In this document: in pieces, positions 18,222-26,662 of the stretch
Layout of the letters: each line of letters starts with the position of its first letter
Numbering within the stretch: the first letter of the stretch is position 1
Assembly: GCF_016858305.2 (NCBI RefSeq)
Contig: NZ_CP074436.1
Span: 3,306,001-3,370,000, forward strand
DNA length: 64,000 nt
Source: Polaribacter sp. Q13
GTDB lineage: Bacteria; Bacteroidota; Bacteroidia; Flavobacteriales; Flavobacteriaceae
Reading direction: 5' to 3'
Made by a program: the position numbers and the translations under genes
The notes under the pieces: generated by a model
Database searches by the model: none
The model's input: only the letters and a program-made list of their open reading frames with translations
What the model was told of the DNA's origin: nothing

Positions 18222-18743
18222 TTAGAACAGCGATTGCTGTTTTACTGGGTTTTCGTGCGCCAATAACCATTTTTTACGCCAAATTCCGCCTGCATAACCC
18301 GTTAAAGAACCATCCGAACCAATAACTCTATGACACGGAATAATAATCCAAATTGGGTTTTTGCCATTTGCAGAAGCAACCGCTCTTATCGCTTTTACAT
18401 CTCCTAAAGCTTTGCTTTGTTCTAAATAGGTTCTTGTTTTATTAAAAGGAATGTTTAATAATTCGTCCCATACTTTTTTCTGAAAATCGGTTCCTTGAGG
18501 ATTTAATTTTAAATCGAAATTACTTCTTTCTCCAGAAAAGTATTGCTCTAATTGAGCGACACATTCTTGTAAATATTCAGGGATTTCAGAATTTGTCACT
18601 TCGAGTCTTTCGTCTTCGCTCAAGATAAACTCAGACAAGGGATCATCATCTAAAACCGAAACAGATTGAATTCCGTTTTCGTCTCCTACAATTTTTGCGG
18701 TACCTAATGGTGTTTTGTAGTATGTGGTTTGTGGTTCTAACAT
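18222..18743 (-). CDS. ogt: Methylated-DNA--[protein]-cysteine S-methyltransferase
   Basis: A 173-residue suicide repair enzyme that transfers alkyl groups from O6-alkylguanine to its own cysteine. The signature IIPCHRVIGSDGSLTGYAGG contains the acceptor Cys, and FQKKVWDELLNIPFNKTRTY is the helix-turn-helix region that inserts into the DNA groove. The N-terminal domain is unusual: residues 35-51 (PLSEFILSEDERLEVTN) look like the translation of an intergenic repeat (see repeat at 18593-18641). The start codon follows the tatD stop without a gap, so the two genes are co-transcribed and probably translationally coupled. Identification is firm. Confidence 0.92.
   Translation of the reverse strand: MLEPQTTYYKTPLGTAKIVGDENGIQSVSVLDDDPLSEFILSEDERLEVTNSEIPEYLQECVAQLEQYFSGERSNFDLKLNPQGTDFQKKVWDELLNIPFNKTRTYLEQSKALGDVKAIRAVASANGKNPIWIIIPCHRVIGSDGSLTGYAGGIWRKKWLLAHENPVKQQSLF
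18593..18641 (-). repeat. Intergenic-type repeat lying in frame inside ogt
   Basis: On the minus strand this stretch begins CCCTTGTCTGAGTTTATC and ends CTCGAAGTGACAA, the wording typical of dispersed flavobacterial intergenic repeats (GAGTTTATC, TTGAGCGAAG, CGAAGTGACA). The last twelve bases, TCGAAGTGACAA, recur in the intergenic repeat region at 60585-60750. Here they are translated as residues 35-51 of Ogt. The repeat identity is inferred. Confidence 0.5.
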
Positions 18744-19508
18744 TTAAATCCCAAAAACATCTTTAGAATTCTGGGTTGTAATTGCTGCAATTTCATCAAA
18801 AGGAAGACCATAAATATCTACTAATTTATCTACTACGTTGGTTAAATAAGCACTTTCATTTCTTTTTCCTCTATATGGAGTTGGTGCTAAATAAGGCGCA
18901 TCGGTCTCTAAAACAATGTGTTTTATGTCAATTTCATTTAAAAACTTATCAATCTTACCATTTTTAAAAGTAGCAACTCCACCAATTCCTAATTTCATAT
19001 TGTAAGAGATAGCTTGTTTTGCTTGTTCTAAGGTTCCTGTAAAACAATGAAAAATCCCTCTTAAATCATCATTTTTTTCAGATTCTAAGACTTCAAAAAC
19101 TTCATCAAAAGCATTTCTACAGTGAATGTTAATCGGCATTTTTCTTTCTTTTGCCCATTGTATTTGTGTTCTAAAAGCGTCTTGTTGTTGTGTTAAAAAA
19201 GTTGTATCCCAATATAAATCCATGCCAATTTCTCCAATGGCGTAAAAATCTTTTTTATCGATCCAATCTTTAACCAATGCCAATTCTTCTAAATAGTTTT
19301 CTTTTACAGAAGTAGGATGTAAGCCCATCATTAAAAAAACATCATTTGGATAATTTTTTTCTAATTGTAACATCTTTTCTGTGTACGTAGAATCTATGGC
19401 AGGAATAAAAAAACGAGTAACGCCTGCGTCTTTAGCGCGTTGCATCATTTCTGCTTGATCTTCTTTAAACTGACTAGAGTATAAATGGGTATGCGTATCT
19501 GTAATCAT
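18744..19508 (-). CDS. TatD-family metal-dependent hydrolase (DNase-like)
   Basis: A 254-residue TIM-barrel hydrolase of the amidohydrolase superfamily. The metal ligands are in place: TDTHTHL (His6, His8), AIGEIGMDLYW (Glu), PINIHCRNAFDE (His), IFHCFTGT (His) and LETDAPYLAP (Asp). TatD enzymes are 3'-5' exonucleases/DNases of the cytoplasm used in DNA repair or turnover. The pairing with ogt, with no spacing between stop and start, fits a DNA-maintenance operon. A possible minus-strand -7 element (TAATTTTG, complement of 19529-19536) lies 20 bp before the start. Length and motifs are normal. Confidence 0.92.
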   Translation of the reverse strand: MITDTHTHLYSSQFKEDQAEMMQRAKDAGVTRFFIPAIDSTYTEKMLQLEKNYPNDVFLMMGLHPTSVKENYLEELALVKDWIDKKDFYAIGEIGMDLYWDTTFLTQQQDAFRTQIQWAKERKMPINIHCRNAFDEVFEVLESEKNDDLRGIFHCFTGTLEQAKQAISYNMKLGIGGVATFKNGKIDKFLNEIDIKHIVLETDAPYLAPTPYRGKRNESAYLTNVVDKLVDIYGLPFDEIAAITTQNSKDVFGI

Positions 19509-19562
19509 TTAGTGTAAATTTTCAATTGCAAAATTACTAAATATTCTTAGTGAAAAGAGCTA

Positions 19563-19592
19563 TTGTTTAGCGTTTTATAAAACGTACCTTTG
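19563..19592 (+). promoter_or_regulatory. Bacteroidota sigma-A-type promoter of the helicase operon
   Basis: TTG (19563-19565), 19-bp spacer, TACCTTTG (19585-19592): an exact match to the Bacteroidota consensus TTG-N19-TAnnTTTG. The ATG follows 16 bp after the -7 box, giving a very short leader. Confidence 0.75.
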
Positions 19593-19608
19593 CAGAAAAA
19601 TATTAAGA

Positions 19609-20967
19609 ATGACTTTTCAAGATTTAGGAATCTCTAATCAATTACAATATGCTGTTGACGATTTAGGCTTTGTAAGCCCGACGCCAATACAAGAACAAGC
19701 ATTTTCTGTGGTTAGATCAGGGAAAGATGTTGTGGGAATTGCGCAAACAGGAACCGGAAAAACCTTTGCGTACATGTTGCCTATTTTGCAAGATTTAAAG
19801 TTTTCTAAACAACAACACCCAAGAGTTTTGGTGTTAGTACCAACGCGTGAGCTAGTTTTACAGGTGGTTGAACAGATAGAACAATTATCTAAATATATTA
19901 ATACGCGTGTTTTAGGCGTGTATGGTGGTACAAACATCAACACCCAAAAACAAGCTATTTTACAAGGGCAAGACATTATTGTGGCGACTCCTGGTCGTTT
20001 ATATGACTTGGCGTTGAGCAATGCTTTAAAGCTAAAATCTATTCAGAAATTAGTAATTGATGAAGTAGATGTGATGTTAGATTTAGGGTTCCGTTTTCAG
20101 TTGATGAATATCTTTGACGTGATCCCAGAAAGAAGACAAAATGTATTGTTTTCTGCGACGATGACGGAGGATGTAGATGCGTTAATTTACGATTTCTTTA
20201 AAAATCCAGAGAAAATATCTGTTGCCGTAAGTGGAACGCCACTAGATAATATTGAGCAAGTTTCTTATAATATTCCTAACTTTTTTACCAAAGTTAATTT
20301 GTTACACGAGCTTTTATCCGATAAAGAAACCTATAATAAAGTATTAATTTTTGTTGGTTTTAAAAGAACAGCAGATTTGTTATTTAAGCACTTACAAGAA
20401 GCGTTTAATGATGAAATGTGTTTAATACACTCTAATAAAACTCAGAATTACAGAATTCGTTCTATAAAACAGTTTGATGAAGGTAAAAACCGAATTTTAC
20501 TAGCTACAGATGTAATGGCGCGTGGTTTAGATTTTGATAATGTTTCTCATGTTATCAATTTTGATACACCAGAATTTCCGGAAAACTATATGCACAGAAT
20601 TGGTAGAACAGGTCGTGCAGAAAGAGCAGGGAAAACCATTCTTTTTTCTACGCCAAAAGAGCAAGAAACAAAGAAAAGTATAGAGGAGTTAATGAATTAT
20701 GAAATTCCGGTTTTAGACTTACCAGAAGATGTTGAAATTTCTAAATTATTAACAGAAGATGAACGTCCGAAAGAAGATCAAGGGATTTCTAAGAACAGAA
20801 CTTCTTTAGAGTATGTTCCAGGACCTGCGTTTCATGAAAAGAGCGAGAAAAATAGTCAAGTAAATTTAGGTGGTTCTTACAGACGAGAAATTGCTGCAAA
20901 ATATAAGAAGCCTAAAACTAGAGGAGATAAAAACTACAACAAGCATAACAAGAAAAAGAAAAAATAA
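19609..20967 (+). CDS. DEAD-box-type ATP-dependent RNA helicase (motif II = DEVD)
   Basis: A 452-residue RNA helicase with all family motifs: Q motif (FVSPTPIQEQAF), motif I AQTGTGKT, Ia PTREL, motif II DEVD, III SAT, and VI HRIGRTGR. The two RecA-like domains cover about 20-205 and 220-370; the tail from about 400 is Lys/Arg-rich and ends in a run of lysines, suited to RNA binding. Motif II reads DEVD instead of DEAD; Asp-Glu needed for Mg-ATP are kept. Likely role is ribosome assembly or RNA remodelling in this cold-water-type lineage (inference). The next ORF overlaps its stop codon (TAATG). Confidence 0.92.
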   Translation: MTFQDLGISNQLQYAVDDLGFVSPTPIQEQAFSVVRSGKDVVGIAQTGTGKTFAYMLPILQDLKFSKQQHPRVLVLVPTRELVLQVVEQIEQLSKYINTRVLGVYGGTNINTQKQAILQGQDIIVATPGRLYDLALSNALKLKSIQKLVIDEVDVMLDLGFRFQLMNIFDVIPERRQNVLFSATMTEDVDALIYDFFKNPEKISVAVSGTPLDNIEQVSYNIPNFFTKVNLLHELLSDKETYNKVLIFVGFKRTADLLFKHLQEAFNDEMCLIHSNKTQNYRIRSIKQFDEGKNRILLATDVMARGLDFDNVSHVINFDTPEFPENYMHRIGRTGRAERAGKTILFSTPKEQETKKSIEELMNYEIPVLDLPEDVEISKLLTEDERPKEDQGISKNRTSLEYVPGPAFHEKSEKNSQVNLGGSYRREIAAKYKKPKTRGDKNYNKHNKKKKK

Positions 20968-21332
20968 TGCAGATTTTAACAGCACAAGAATTGCATAATT
21001 TGGCAATGAACATTGTTGGTAAGAAGCTTACAAAAATGGGGTATGAATTTCAGGCTATAAACAGTCAGTTAAAAAGACATCCCCAATTTGTGTTATTTAA
21101 AAAAGGAGAACCTACTATTTTTGTATTGGTAAAGGCGAGTAATAATATTCAAAACCCGAATGAATATGATACTATTTGGATGGAGACTTTTAAAAACCAT
21201 GCAAAAAAACAAAATGCTAAAGTTTGGTTTGCAGGGGTAGGAATTGCCAACGCAGAAAGTGTGGAAAGTCCAGTTTTTAAAGATCAGCCTTATTACGAGG
21301 CTTTTGATGATTTTATAAAAATATTAGAATAG
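20967..21332 (+). CDS. Conserved hypothetical protein, translationally coupled to the helicase
   Basis: A 121-residue cytoplasmic protein without signal or membrane segment. Its ATG overlaps the helicase stop codon by one base (TAATG), so it is made from the same mRNA. The sequence (GKKLTKMGYEFQAINSQLKRHPQFVLFKKGEPTIFVLVKAS, condensed here) has alternating strands with a KxxxxxVLVKA-like edge that faintly recalls small nuclease-fold proteins, but no catalytic set is clear. I recognise it only as a conserved flavobacterial hypothetical. A partner role for the helicase is suggested by context alone. It ends before a strong hairpin at 21348. Confidence 0.6.
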   Translation: MQILTAQELHNLAMNIVGKKLTKMGYEFQAINSQLKRHPQFVLFKKGEPTIFVLVKASNNIQNPNEYDTIWMETFKNHAKKQNAKVWFAGVGIANAESVESPVFKDQPYYEAFDDFIKILE

Positions 21333-21347
21333 TATTTACCTTAAAAA

Positions 21348-21392
21348 AATGTACGAGAGTAATTAGTTTTCTAATTTTCTCTCGTACATTTA
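21348..21392. terminator. Hairpin between convergent genes
   Basis: AAATGTACGAGAG and its complement CTCTCGTACATTT frame a second inner stem (AATTAG/CTAATT), making a long composite hairpin between the helicase operon and the convergent LRR gene. It can terminate both. Confidence 0.8.
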
Positions 21393-21407
21393 TATATATA
21401 CTTTTAG

Positions 21408-22298
21408 CTAGAATAAGATGTTAGCTTTTGGTAAACAACTTTTTAGGTTATCAATATCAGCATCGTCTAACATTCTATTTCCACTAAAATTAATTAGTCC
21501 ATTAAAAGACGCTTCTAGGTTACAGAAAGATTTTATATCACTTATATCATTTAACCTTAGAGTAATTTCTTCTACTGATTTTAAGCTAGAAACAGCATTT
21601 ATAGCGCTTATATTGCAATTAGTTAAATTTAATTTTTTAAGATTAGTTAACGTATTTAAAAAATCAAAATTATTTTTTAAATCATTAGATGTTAAGTTTA
21701 ATGAGGTTAAATTAGTTAAGTCTTTAATGTCTGAGAAATCTTCGATTAAGCTTTCTTCTAAATCTAAATCGATAAGTTGTTTTAAGCCTTTAATTATAGA
21801 AAGATCGGCTACTTCAGAACGTAGTATTTTTAATGTTGTTAAATTAGCAAGTCCAATTAACGGTGTTAAATCATCAATACTAGAATAATTTAATTCAAGA
21901 GATTCTAATTTAGAAAGAGTCTCTAACGGTGTTAAATCTTTAACACTAAGTTTAATATCGCAGGTGTTTGTGATCTTTAAATGAATAAGATTTGTGAAAT
22001 TTTCTATACCAGATAAAGTTGTTACGTCTCCATCGTTATCAAAATCATTACATACTACTAAATCTAAAGAATCTATAGCTTTTATATCACTGTAAGATAT
22101 ATCTTCCTTTGTTATTGTTAAAGCTTCTTTAATACTTTTTTTTAAGTTATTATCTTTAAATTGGATAATAAAATTATCTTCAGGAACATTAGTATCACTT
22201 GGAGGAGTGTCCATGCTTGTCTCATTTTCTGTACAAGACATAAATAGCATTATAAGTGCTAGTGGTAAAAAGGTTGCTACTTTTTTAAATTGAATCAT
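21408..22298 (-). CDS. Leucine-rich-repeat lipoprotein (SDS22/internalin-like repeats)
   Basis: A 296-residue lipoprotein: hydrophobic signal with lipobox LFMSC (Cys22). After a linker, about eight 22-residue leucine-rich repeats run from residue 70 to 275, with lines like LTPLETLSKLESLELNYSSI, LTPLIGLANLTTLKILRSEV and IKDLTNLTSLNLTSNDL; this is the SDS22/internalin type. A short motif before the repeats (NLKKSIKEALTITKEDISYSDIKAIDSLDL, condensed) resembles the cap found in internalins. Presumably surface- or periplasm-exposed and used for protein binding; no partner can be named. Monocistronic, convergent with the helicase operon. Confidence 0.8.
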   Translation of the reverse strand: MIQFKKVATFLPLALIMLFMSCTENETSMDTPPSDTNVPEDNFIIQFKDNNLKKSIKEALTITKEDISYSDIKAIDSLDLVVCNDFDNDGDVTTLSGIENFTNLIHLKITNTCDIKLSVKDLTPLETLSKLESLELNYSSIDDLTPLIGLANLTTLKILRSEVADLSIIKGLKQLIDLDLEESLIEDFSDIKDLTNLTSLNLTSNDLKNNFDFLNTLTNLKKLNLTNCNISAINAVSSLKSVEEITLRLNDISDIKSFCNLEASFNGLINFSGNRMLDDADIDNLKSCLPKANILF

Positions 22299-22427
22299 AT
22301 TTTATATTTTAAAGTGTTAAGTGGGTATAATAACGACCTTGTTTATAATTTATTCTGTAAGTTTTAAATAAAATAAATGTTTTTTTAATCTCTAAGAATC
22401 ATATTCAACTATACTCTCTCTAAAATT

Positions 22428-22453
22428 AAAAACCACTCTGTTGAGTGGTTTTT
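22428..22453 (-). terminator. Rho-independent terminator after the SDR gene
   Basis: AAAAACCACTC pairs with GAGTGGTTTTT around a 4-base loop, with an A/T-rich continuation on both sides. On the minus strand it follows the SDR stop codon by 64 bp. Confidence 0.8.
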
Positions 22454-22516
22454 AAATAGTATAAAAACTATTTTAAATTAAAATACAATCATTTTTTAAT
22501 GATATTTTTTTATTTG

Positions 22517-23236
22517 TTATGGATTTGTAGACCATAAAGAAGCACCTTTAAGCATGGCTCTTCTTGGTAATTTTAATCCAGCTACAATTAACTCAGCAAA
22601 ATCTTCTGGCTGTAAAACAGAGTCTTCAGAATCTTTGTTTGCAATACCTAGTTCTATAGACATATCAGAAGCAATTGTACTTGGTGTTAGTGTACAAACT
22701 CTAATGTTGTTTTTACGAACTTCTTTCATTAAAGATTCCGACATACCTATAACTGCAAATTTAGAGGCAGAATATGCAGATGTAGTTGCGTTTCCAGATA
22801 GTCCTGCAGTAGACGCTACATTAAAAATATCACCTTCATTTTTATCAATTAAATAAGGTAAAACTTCTTTTGTTACATGATACATTCCCATAACATTGGT
22901 TTGTATAATTTGAGTCCATTTGCTAACTTCCATGTCGTTTAAAGAACCAAAAGCAGCAATTCCAGCATTGTTTACTAAAATATCTACAGTACCTAAAGCA
23001 TCTATAATGTTTTTGATTCCTGTTTTAACTTCTTCGTAAACACCAACATCAAATACTTCATAAATAGCATTTACGCCAAATGCTTTTAGTTCAGAAACAG
23101 TTTCTTTTAAAACGGTTTCATTTCTACCTGTTATTGCTACCTCTATTCCTTCTTTTGCAAAGGCTATTGCGGTTGCTTTTCCTAATCCTCTTCCACCACC
23201 TGTTATAATGGCTTTTTTGTTTTTTAAATTTTCCAT
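22517..23236 (-). CDS. Short-chain dehydrogenase/reductase (SDR), FabG-like
   Basis: Start placed at 23236 (MENLKNKKAIITGGG), giving 239 residues; the frame is open to 23269, but that extension overlaps the terminator hairpin at 23271-23295 of the upstream gene and would add 11 unlikely residues. The Rossmann motif TGGGRGLG binds NAD(P)H; NNAG is the structural motif; the catalytic set is Ser (ASTAGLSG) and YSASK. It reduces or oxidises an unknown alcohol/ketone; it resembles 3-oxoacyl-ACP reductases but stands apart from fatty-acid genes, so the substrate is open. Single gene with its own terminator. Confidence 0.85.
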   Translation of the reverse strand: MENLKNKKAIITGGGRGLGKATAIAFAKEGIEVAITGRNETVLKETVSELKAFGVNAIYEVFDVGVYEEVKTGIKNIIDALGTVDILVNNAGIAAFGSLNDMEVSKWTQIIQTNVMGMYHVTKEVLPYLIDKNEGDIFNVASTAGLSGNATTSAYSASKFAVIGMSESLMKEVRKNNIRVCTLTPSTIASDMSIELGIANKDSEDSVLQPEDFAELIVAGLKLPRRAMLKGASLWSTNP

Positions 23237-23270
23237 TTTTAAATTTTTAATAAAGATTTTTTTAAACAAA

Positions 23271-23295
23271 AAACCATCTGAATTTCAGATGGTTT
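23271..23295 (-). terminator. Rho-independent terminator after the OmpA-family gene
   Basis: AAACCATCTGAA (23271-23282) pairs with TTTCAGATGGTTT (23283-23295); A-run on one side, T-run on the other. It ends the OmpA-family transcript and separates it from the SDR gene. Confidence 0.8.
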
Positions 23296-23317
23296 TTAAC
23301 TATTTTTTCAAAAAGAA

Positions 23318-24166
23318 TTATTTATCAGAATCTTGCTCTAATAAATCAAAGAATTGATTTAATTTAGGCATAATAATAATTTTTGTTCTTCTGTTTTTCG
23401 CTTTATTAGCACTAGAGTTGTTAGGCACTAATGGTATGTATTGGCTTCTACCTGCAGCAATTAATCTAGCTGGAACTACTCCAAATTTATATTGTAAAAC
23501 TCTTGTTATAGAAGTTGCTCTTAACACAGATAAATCCCAGTTATCTTGAATTAAATTTCTTTTTATTGGTGTAGTATCTGTATGACCTTCAATCATAACT
23601 TCCATTTCTGGTTGGTCATTAATTACTTTTGCAATTTTTTCTAAAACAGAGTATGCGCTAGTATTTACATTATAACTTCCGCTTTTAAACAATAGTTTAT
23701 CCGAAATAGAAATAAATACTACTGTTTTTTCTACGTTTACTTCGATGTCTTTATCTTGAATTCCGTTTGTTAAGTTTTTAGTTAAATGATACTTAATAGC
23801 AAGATTTAATGAATCTTTTTGAGTCATTGCTTTTCTAACACCATTAATGTATTTGTCTTTTTCACTTAACTGTGAAATAACATTTTTAATATTATCAGAA
23901 GAAGATTGCGTTAAAACAGTTAAGTTTTCTACTTGTTTTAAAGCTCCTTTTTTATCTTCTTTTAGCGTTTTTACTTGTTCTGATAACGAGAATGCCTTAG
24001 TAGATTCTTTTTCGTTTTCAATTAAACACTTTTGTAAATTAGCTTTTACATTTACTAATTCTGTTTTAGTTTTGTCATGTTCTGTTTGTAGCGTAACAAA
24101 TTCTTTTTTAGAAACACAAGAACTCACTACGATAGCAGTTAATAATAAGAATGATATTTTTTTCAT
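23318..24166 (-). CDS. OmpA-family lipoprotein with coiled coil (peptidoglycan-binding)
   Basis: Start placed at 24166 (MKKISFLLLTAIVVSSC), 282 residues, because this gives a clean lipoprotein signal with Cys17; the frame is open to 24202. Residues about 25-110 form a coiled coil (LQTEHDKTKTELVNVKANLQ, EKESTKAFSLSEQVKTLKED). The C-terminal OmpA/MotB domain contains IEGHTDTTPI, the NWDLSVLRATSITRVLQ helix and IAAGRSQYIPLVPN...NRRTKIII, the peptidoglycan-binding fold. It probably tethers the outer membrane to the cell wall. It is divergent from apbE. Start choice is inferred; function is standard for the family. Confidence 0.85.
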   Translation of the reverse strand: MKKISFLLLTAIVVSSCVSKKEFVTLQTEHDKTKTELVNVKANLQKCLIENEKESTKAFSLSEQVKTLKEDKKGALKQVENLTVLTQSSSDNIKNVISQLSEKDKYINGVRKAMTQKDSLNLAIKYHLTKNLTNGIQDKDIEVNVEKTVVFISISDKLLFKSGSYNVNTSAYSVLEKIAKVINDQPEMEVMIEGHTDTTPIKRNLIQDNWDLSVLRATSITRVLQYKFGVVPARLIAAGRSQYIPLVPNNSSANKAKNRRTKIIIMPKLNQFFDLLEQDSDK

Positions 24167-24254
24167 TGATAAGATATTTAATTCAGTTAACAAATTTAAC
24201 AAATTGTAGCTATAAAAAGTACTATTAATGATATTTTATGAAAACTTTATGTTC

Positions 24255-24262
24255 TACTTTTG
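24255..24262 (+). promoter_or_regulatory. -7 promoter element of apbE
   Basis: TACTTTTG fits TAnnTTTG; no convincing TTG lies 19 bp upstream. It is 20 bp before the ATG at 24282 and argues against the longer open frame starting at 24228. Confidence 0.5.
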
Positions 24263-24281
24263 TATAAAGATTCTAAAGGTT

Positions 24282-25274
24282 ATGATGTCAAAATATAAAA
24301 TTATTCTTATGCTGTTTATAATGGTTTTTTTTTCTTGTTCTAAAGAAGATAAGACTAAAGACTTTACATTAAAGGGATATGTTTTTGGAACATCCTATAA
24401 AATAACGTATTTAAATGGTGCTAAGAACTATCAAAAATCTATTGATAGTTTGTTTTTTTTAATGAACAAATCCTTATCAACTTATATCTCTAGCTCAGAT
24501 ATTTCTAGAATTAATAGAGGAGATTCTACGGTTGTTGTGGACGATTTATTTTTAGAAGTTTTTATGAAATCTAAAAGAATTTATAAAGAAACCGATGGTT
24601 ATTTTGATCCAACTGTTGGAAATCTTGTAAATGCTTGGGGTTTTGGTCCTAAAAAAGAAAAAATAAATTTAACTAAAGATCAGGTAAAAGAAGAAATGCA
24701 ATATGTTGGTTTAGATAAAGTAACTATTGTTGATGGTAAGGTTAAAAAACAAGATGCTCATATTTATTTAGATTTTAATTCTATAGCCAAAGGATTTGGA
24801 ATTGATGAGGTAGCTCGTTTTTTTAATAGTAAAAATATTTCTAATTATTTAATAGAAATCGGTGGCGAAATACGTGCTAAAGGCATAAAAAAAGAAAACC
24901 ACCCTTGGGTTATAAAGTTAGTCAATCCTATTAAAAAAGATAGTATAAAAGGGTATAGAAATATAAACTTATCTAATAAATCGATGGCTACTTCTGGTAA
25001 TTATAGAAAATTTAGAGTTACCAAAGATGGACAAAAATATGTGCATACAGTAAATCCTAAAACAGGTTATGCAATAGAAAGTAATTTGTTAAGTGCGTCC
25101 GTAATAGCTAGTTTAGATTGTGCTGATACAGATGCTTATGCTACCTCTTTTATGGCAATGGGGCTTAATAAGGCAAAAGAATTTTTAAACAACCATAAAA
25201 ATATAGATGCTATTTTATTGTATATGGATAAGAATGGTGTTTTAAAGGAATATAAGACAAATGCTTACTGGTAG
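24282..25274 (+). CDS. apbE: FAD:protein FMN transferase
   Basis: Start placed at 24282 (MMSKYKIILMLFIMVFFSC), 330 residues, after the -7 box; the frame is open from 24228. It is a lipoprotein (Cys19) facing the periplasm. ApbE enzymes attach FMN from FAD to threonines of target proteins such as NqrB/NqrC and RnfD/RnfG. Visible family motifs: LSTYISSSDISRIN, FDPTVGNLVNAWGFGP, YLDFNSIAKGFGIDEV (core), LIEIGGEIRAKG, the SMATSGNYRKF segment, YVHTVNPKTGYAIESN and the C-terminal SVIASLDCADTDAYAT with metal-binding Asp/Thr. No flavinylated target is encoded in the window. Confidence 0.92.
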   Translation: MMSKYKIILMLFIMVFFSCSKEDKTKDFTLKGYVFGTSYKITYLNGAKNYQKSIDSLFFLMNKSLSTYISSSDISRINRGDSTVVVDDLFLEVFMKSKRIYKETDGYFDPTVGNLVNAWGFGPKKEKINLTKDQVKEEMQYVGLDKVTIVDGKVKKQDAHIYLDFNSIAKGFGIDEVARFFNSKNISNYLIEIGGEIRAKGIKKENHPWVIKLVNPIKKDSIKGYRNINLSNKSMATSGNYRKFRVTKDGQKYVHTVNPKTGYAIESNLLSASVIASLDCADTDAYATSFMAMGLNKAKEFLNNHKNIDAILLYMDKNGVLKEYKTNAYW

Positions 25275-25342
25275 TTAGGCTTTTACCTTCTGTTTTTGTT
25301 ATATTGCATTTTAATTTATAACTTAGAATAATTGGTATTGCT

Positions 25343-26479
25343 ATGAAAAAATTACTTCTTATACTTTTATGCTTAATTTCTTTTGCACTTACTAATGCTC
25401 AGTCTAATAAAGACATTGCTGGTGTGTATATAAAAAGAGCAAAGGAAGCTATAGAAACAAGTATTAATTACAAAGGGGCTTTGGTTCAATTTGAAAAAGC
25501 ATTGAAGTATGTTGATACTATAACAGAAAGTGATTTAGCCACTCTAGCTTCATTAATCTATTATGAAAATCATTTATATCAGGAGACGGATAAAGAAAAA
25601 CTAGATTTTTTAAAAAAGTCAGAAACTTACAATAAACAATACTTTTTACTTACTACAAATAAAGCTTCAGAAGAATATACGAATAACTTAGAGAATCTTA
25701 TTTTAATTCAGGAAACAATTGAAGAGTTAGAAGCAAAGATGAAAAAGGAAGAATATGAGCGTATCAAGAAAGAAAAGGAGCACCAAAAAATAGACTCCTT
25801 AAAAATGTTTTGGAAGAAAAAGTCTGAATCGTTGTCTTTAAAAGTAGATAGTATTTATCGTTTTAATGCGAATAATGTTGCGTTATATTCGAAAGATGGA
25901 AATTTTGGAGTTGTAGATGATATGGGGAGAATTATTGTAGAAGCTACAGATTTTAAAGATGCAATTAGTTCTGAGGGTTTTATCCTTTTAAAAAATAAAA
26001 AAGAGGAAGCTAGTAAAATTTACTGTTTTAATACAAATGATAAAAAAGGTTTTCTTTTGCCAAATGTGTCAGAGTTTAATTCCCTTGCCACACATTATGG
26101 TCAGGTAATGTTGCCAAGAGGAAATGGAAGATTGGTTACTTACCCAAATAACTCTTTTGAACCAATGGTTTATGACTTAAATGTGAAAAAAATTGTTAGA
26201 ATTTCTAATGAAACGGAACTCTTAAAAACCTTAAAAAGGGAAGATGTAATAGATAAATATAATAAAGATGGAGAAGTTAAAATAAACAAAGAATGGTATG
26301 ATTTTGGAGGTCATTTAGGAGGGCGAATGCATCCATTATATTTTGATGGGAACCATAATGTACATTCTTTTTTATGTTCTACTAATAAAAAAATATTAAG
26401 TTCAGATGGTGGTTATGAGTATGTTGGTGCTTTTTATGAAGAAAAGTTTCAGGCAATTAAAAAAGGTAAAGTTATTTAG
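25343..26479 (+). CDS. Secreted WG-repeat-like protein, interrupted by an in-frame amber codon
   Basis: A 378-codon frame with signal peptide MKKLLLILLCLISFALTNAQ, an N-terminal helical, TPR-like part (AKEAIETSINYKGALVQFEKALKYV, condensed), a charged coiled coil (about 130-155) and a beta-rich part with a WG-repeat-like line (VALYSKDGNFGVVDDMGRII). The frame stops at TAG 26477-26479 but continues in phase for 60 more codons to TAA 26660-26662 (IN-QEGAK-VSVAKDAYEKYV..., condensed), and KVI-stop-INQEG would read naturally with Trp (TGG) at the stop. The product is therefore probably truncated, or the TAG is read through or a sequencing error. No function is known. Amber interpretation rests on frame continuity and composition. 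Confidence 0.65.
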   Translation: MKKLLLILLCLISFALTNAQSNKDIAGVYIKRAKEAIETSINYKGALVQFEKALKYVDTITESDLATLASLIYYENHLYQETDKEKLDFLKKSETYNKQYFLLTTNKASEEYTNNLENLILIQETIEELEAKMKKEEYERIKKEKEHQKIDSLKMFWKKKSESLSLKVDSIYRFNANNVALYSKDGNFGVVDDMGRIIVEATDFKDAISSEGFILLKNKKEEASKIYCFNTNDKKGFLLPNVSEFNSLATHYGQVMLPRGNGRLVTYPNNSFEPMVYDLNVKKIVRISNETELLKTLKREDVIDKYNKDGEVKINKEWYDFGGHLGGRMHPLYFDGNHNVHSFLCSTNKKILSSDGGYEYVGAFYEEKFQAIKKGKVI

Positions 26480-26662
26480 ATAAACCAAGAAGGAGCTAAA
26501 GTAAGTGTTGCTAAAGATGCTTATGAGAAATATGTAGGAGATTCTAAAGTAGTGAAATTAGAGGGAGGAAAATACCAAATTTCTAGAAATAATGTAATTG
26601 TTATGGGAGATGAAGAGTTAGAGAAGTTGGGTGAGTTTTTAAGAAAAAATAAAGACAATTAA
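26480..26662 (+). pseudogene. Detached 3' end of the interrupted WG-repeat-like gene
   Basis: Sixty codons in the same frame as the preceding gene, directly after its TAG, with protein-like composition (KDAYEKYVGDSKVVKLEGGK; MGDEELEKLGEFLRKNKDN). It has no start of its own with a plausible ribosome site. The last bases overlap the stop codon of the convergent methyltransferase gene by 4 bp. Confidence 0.6.
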
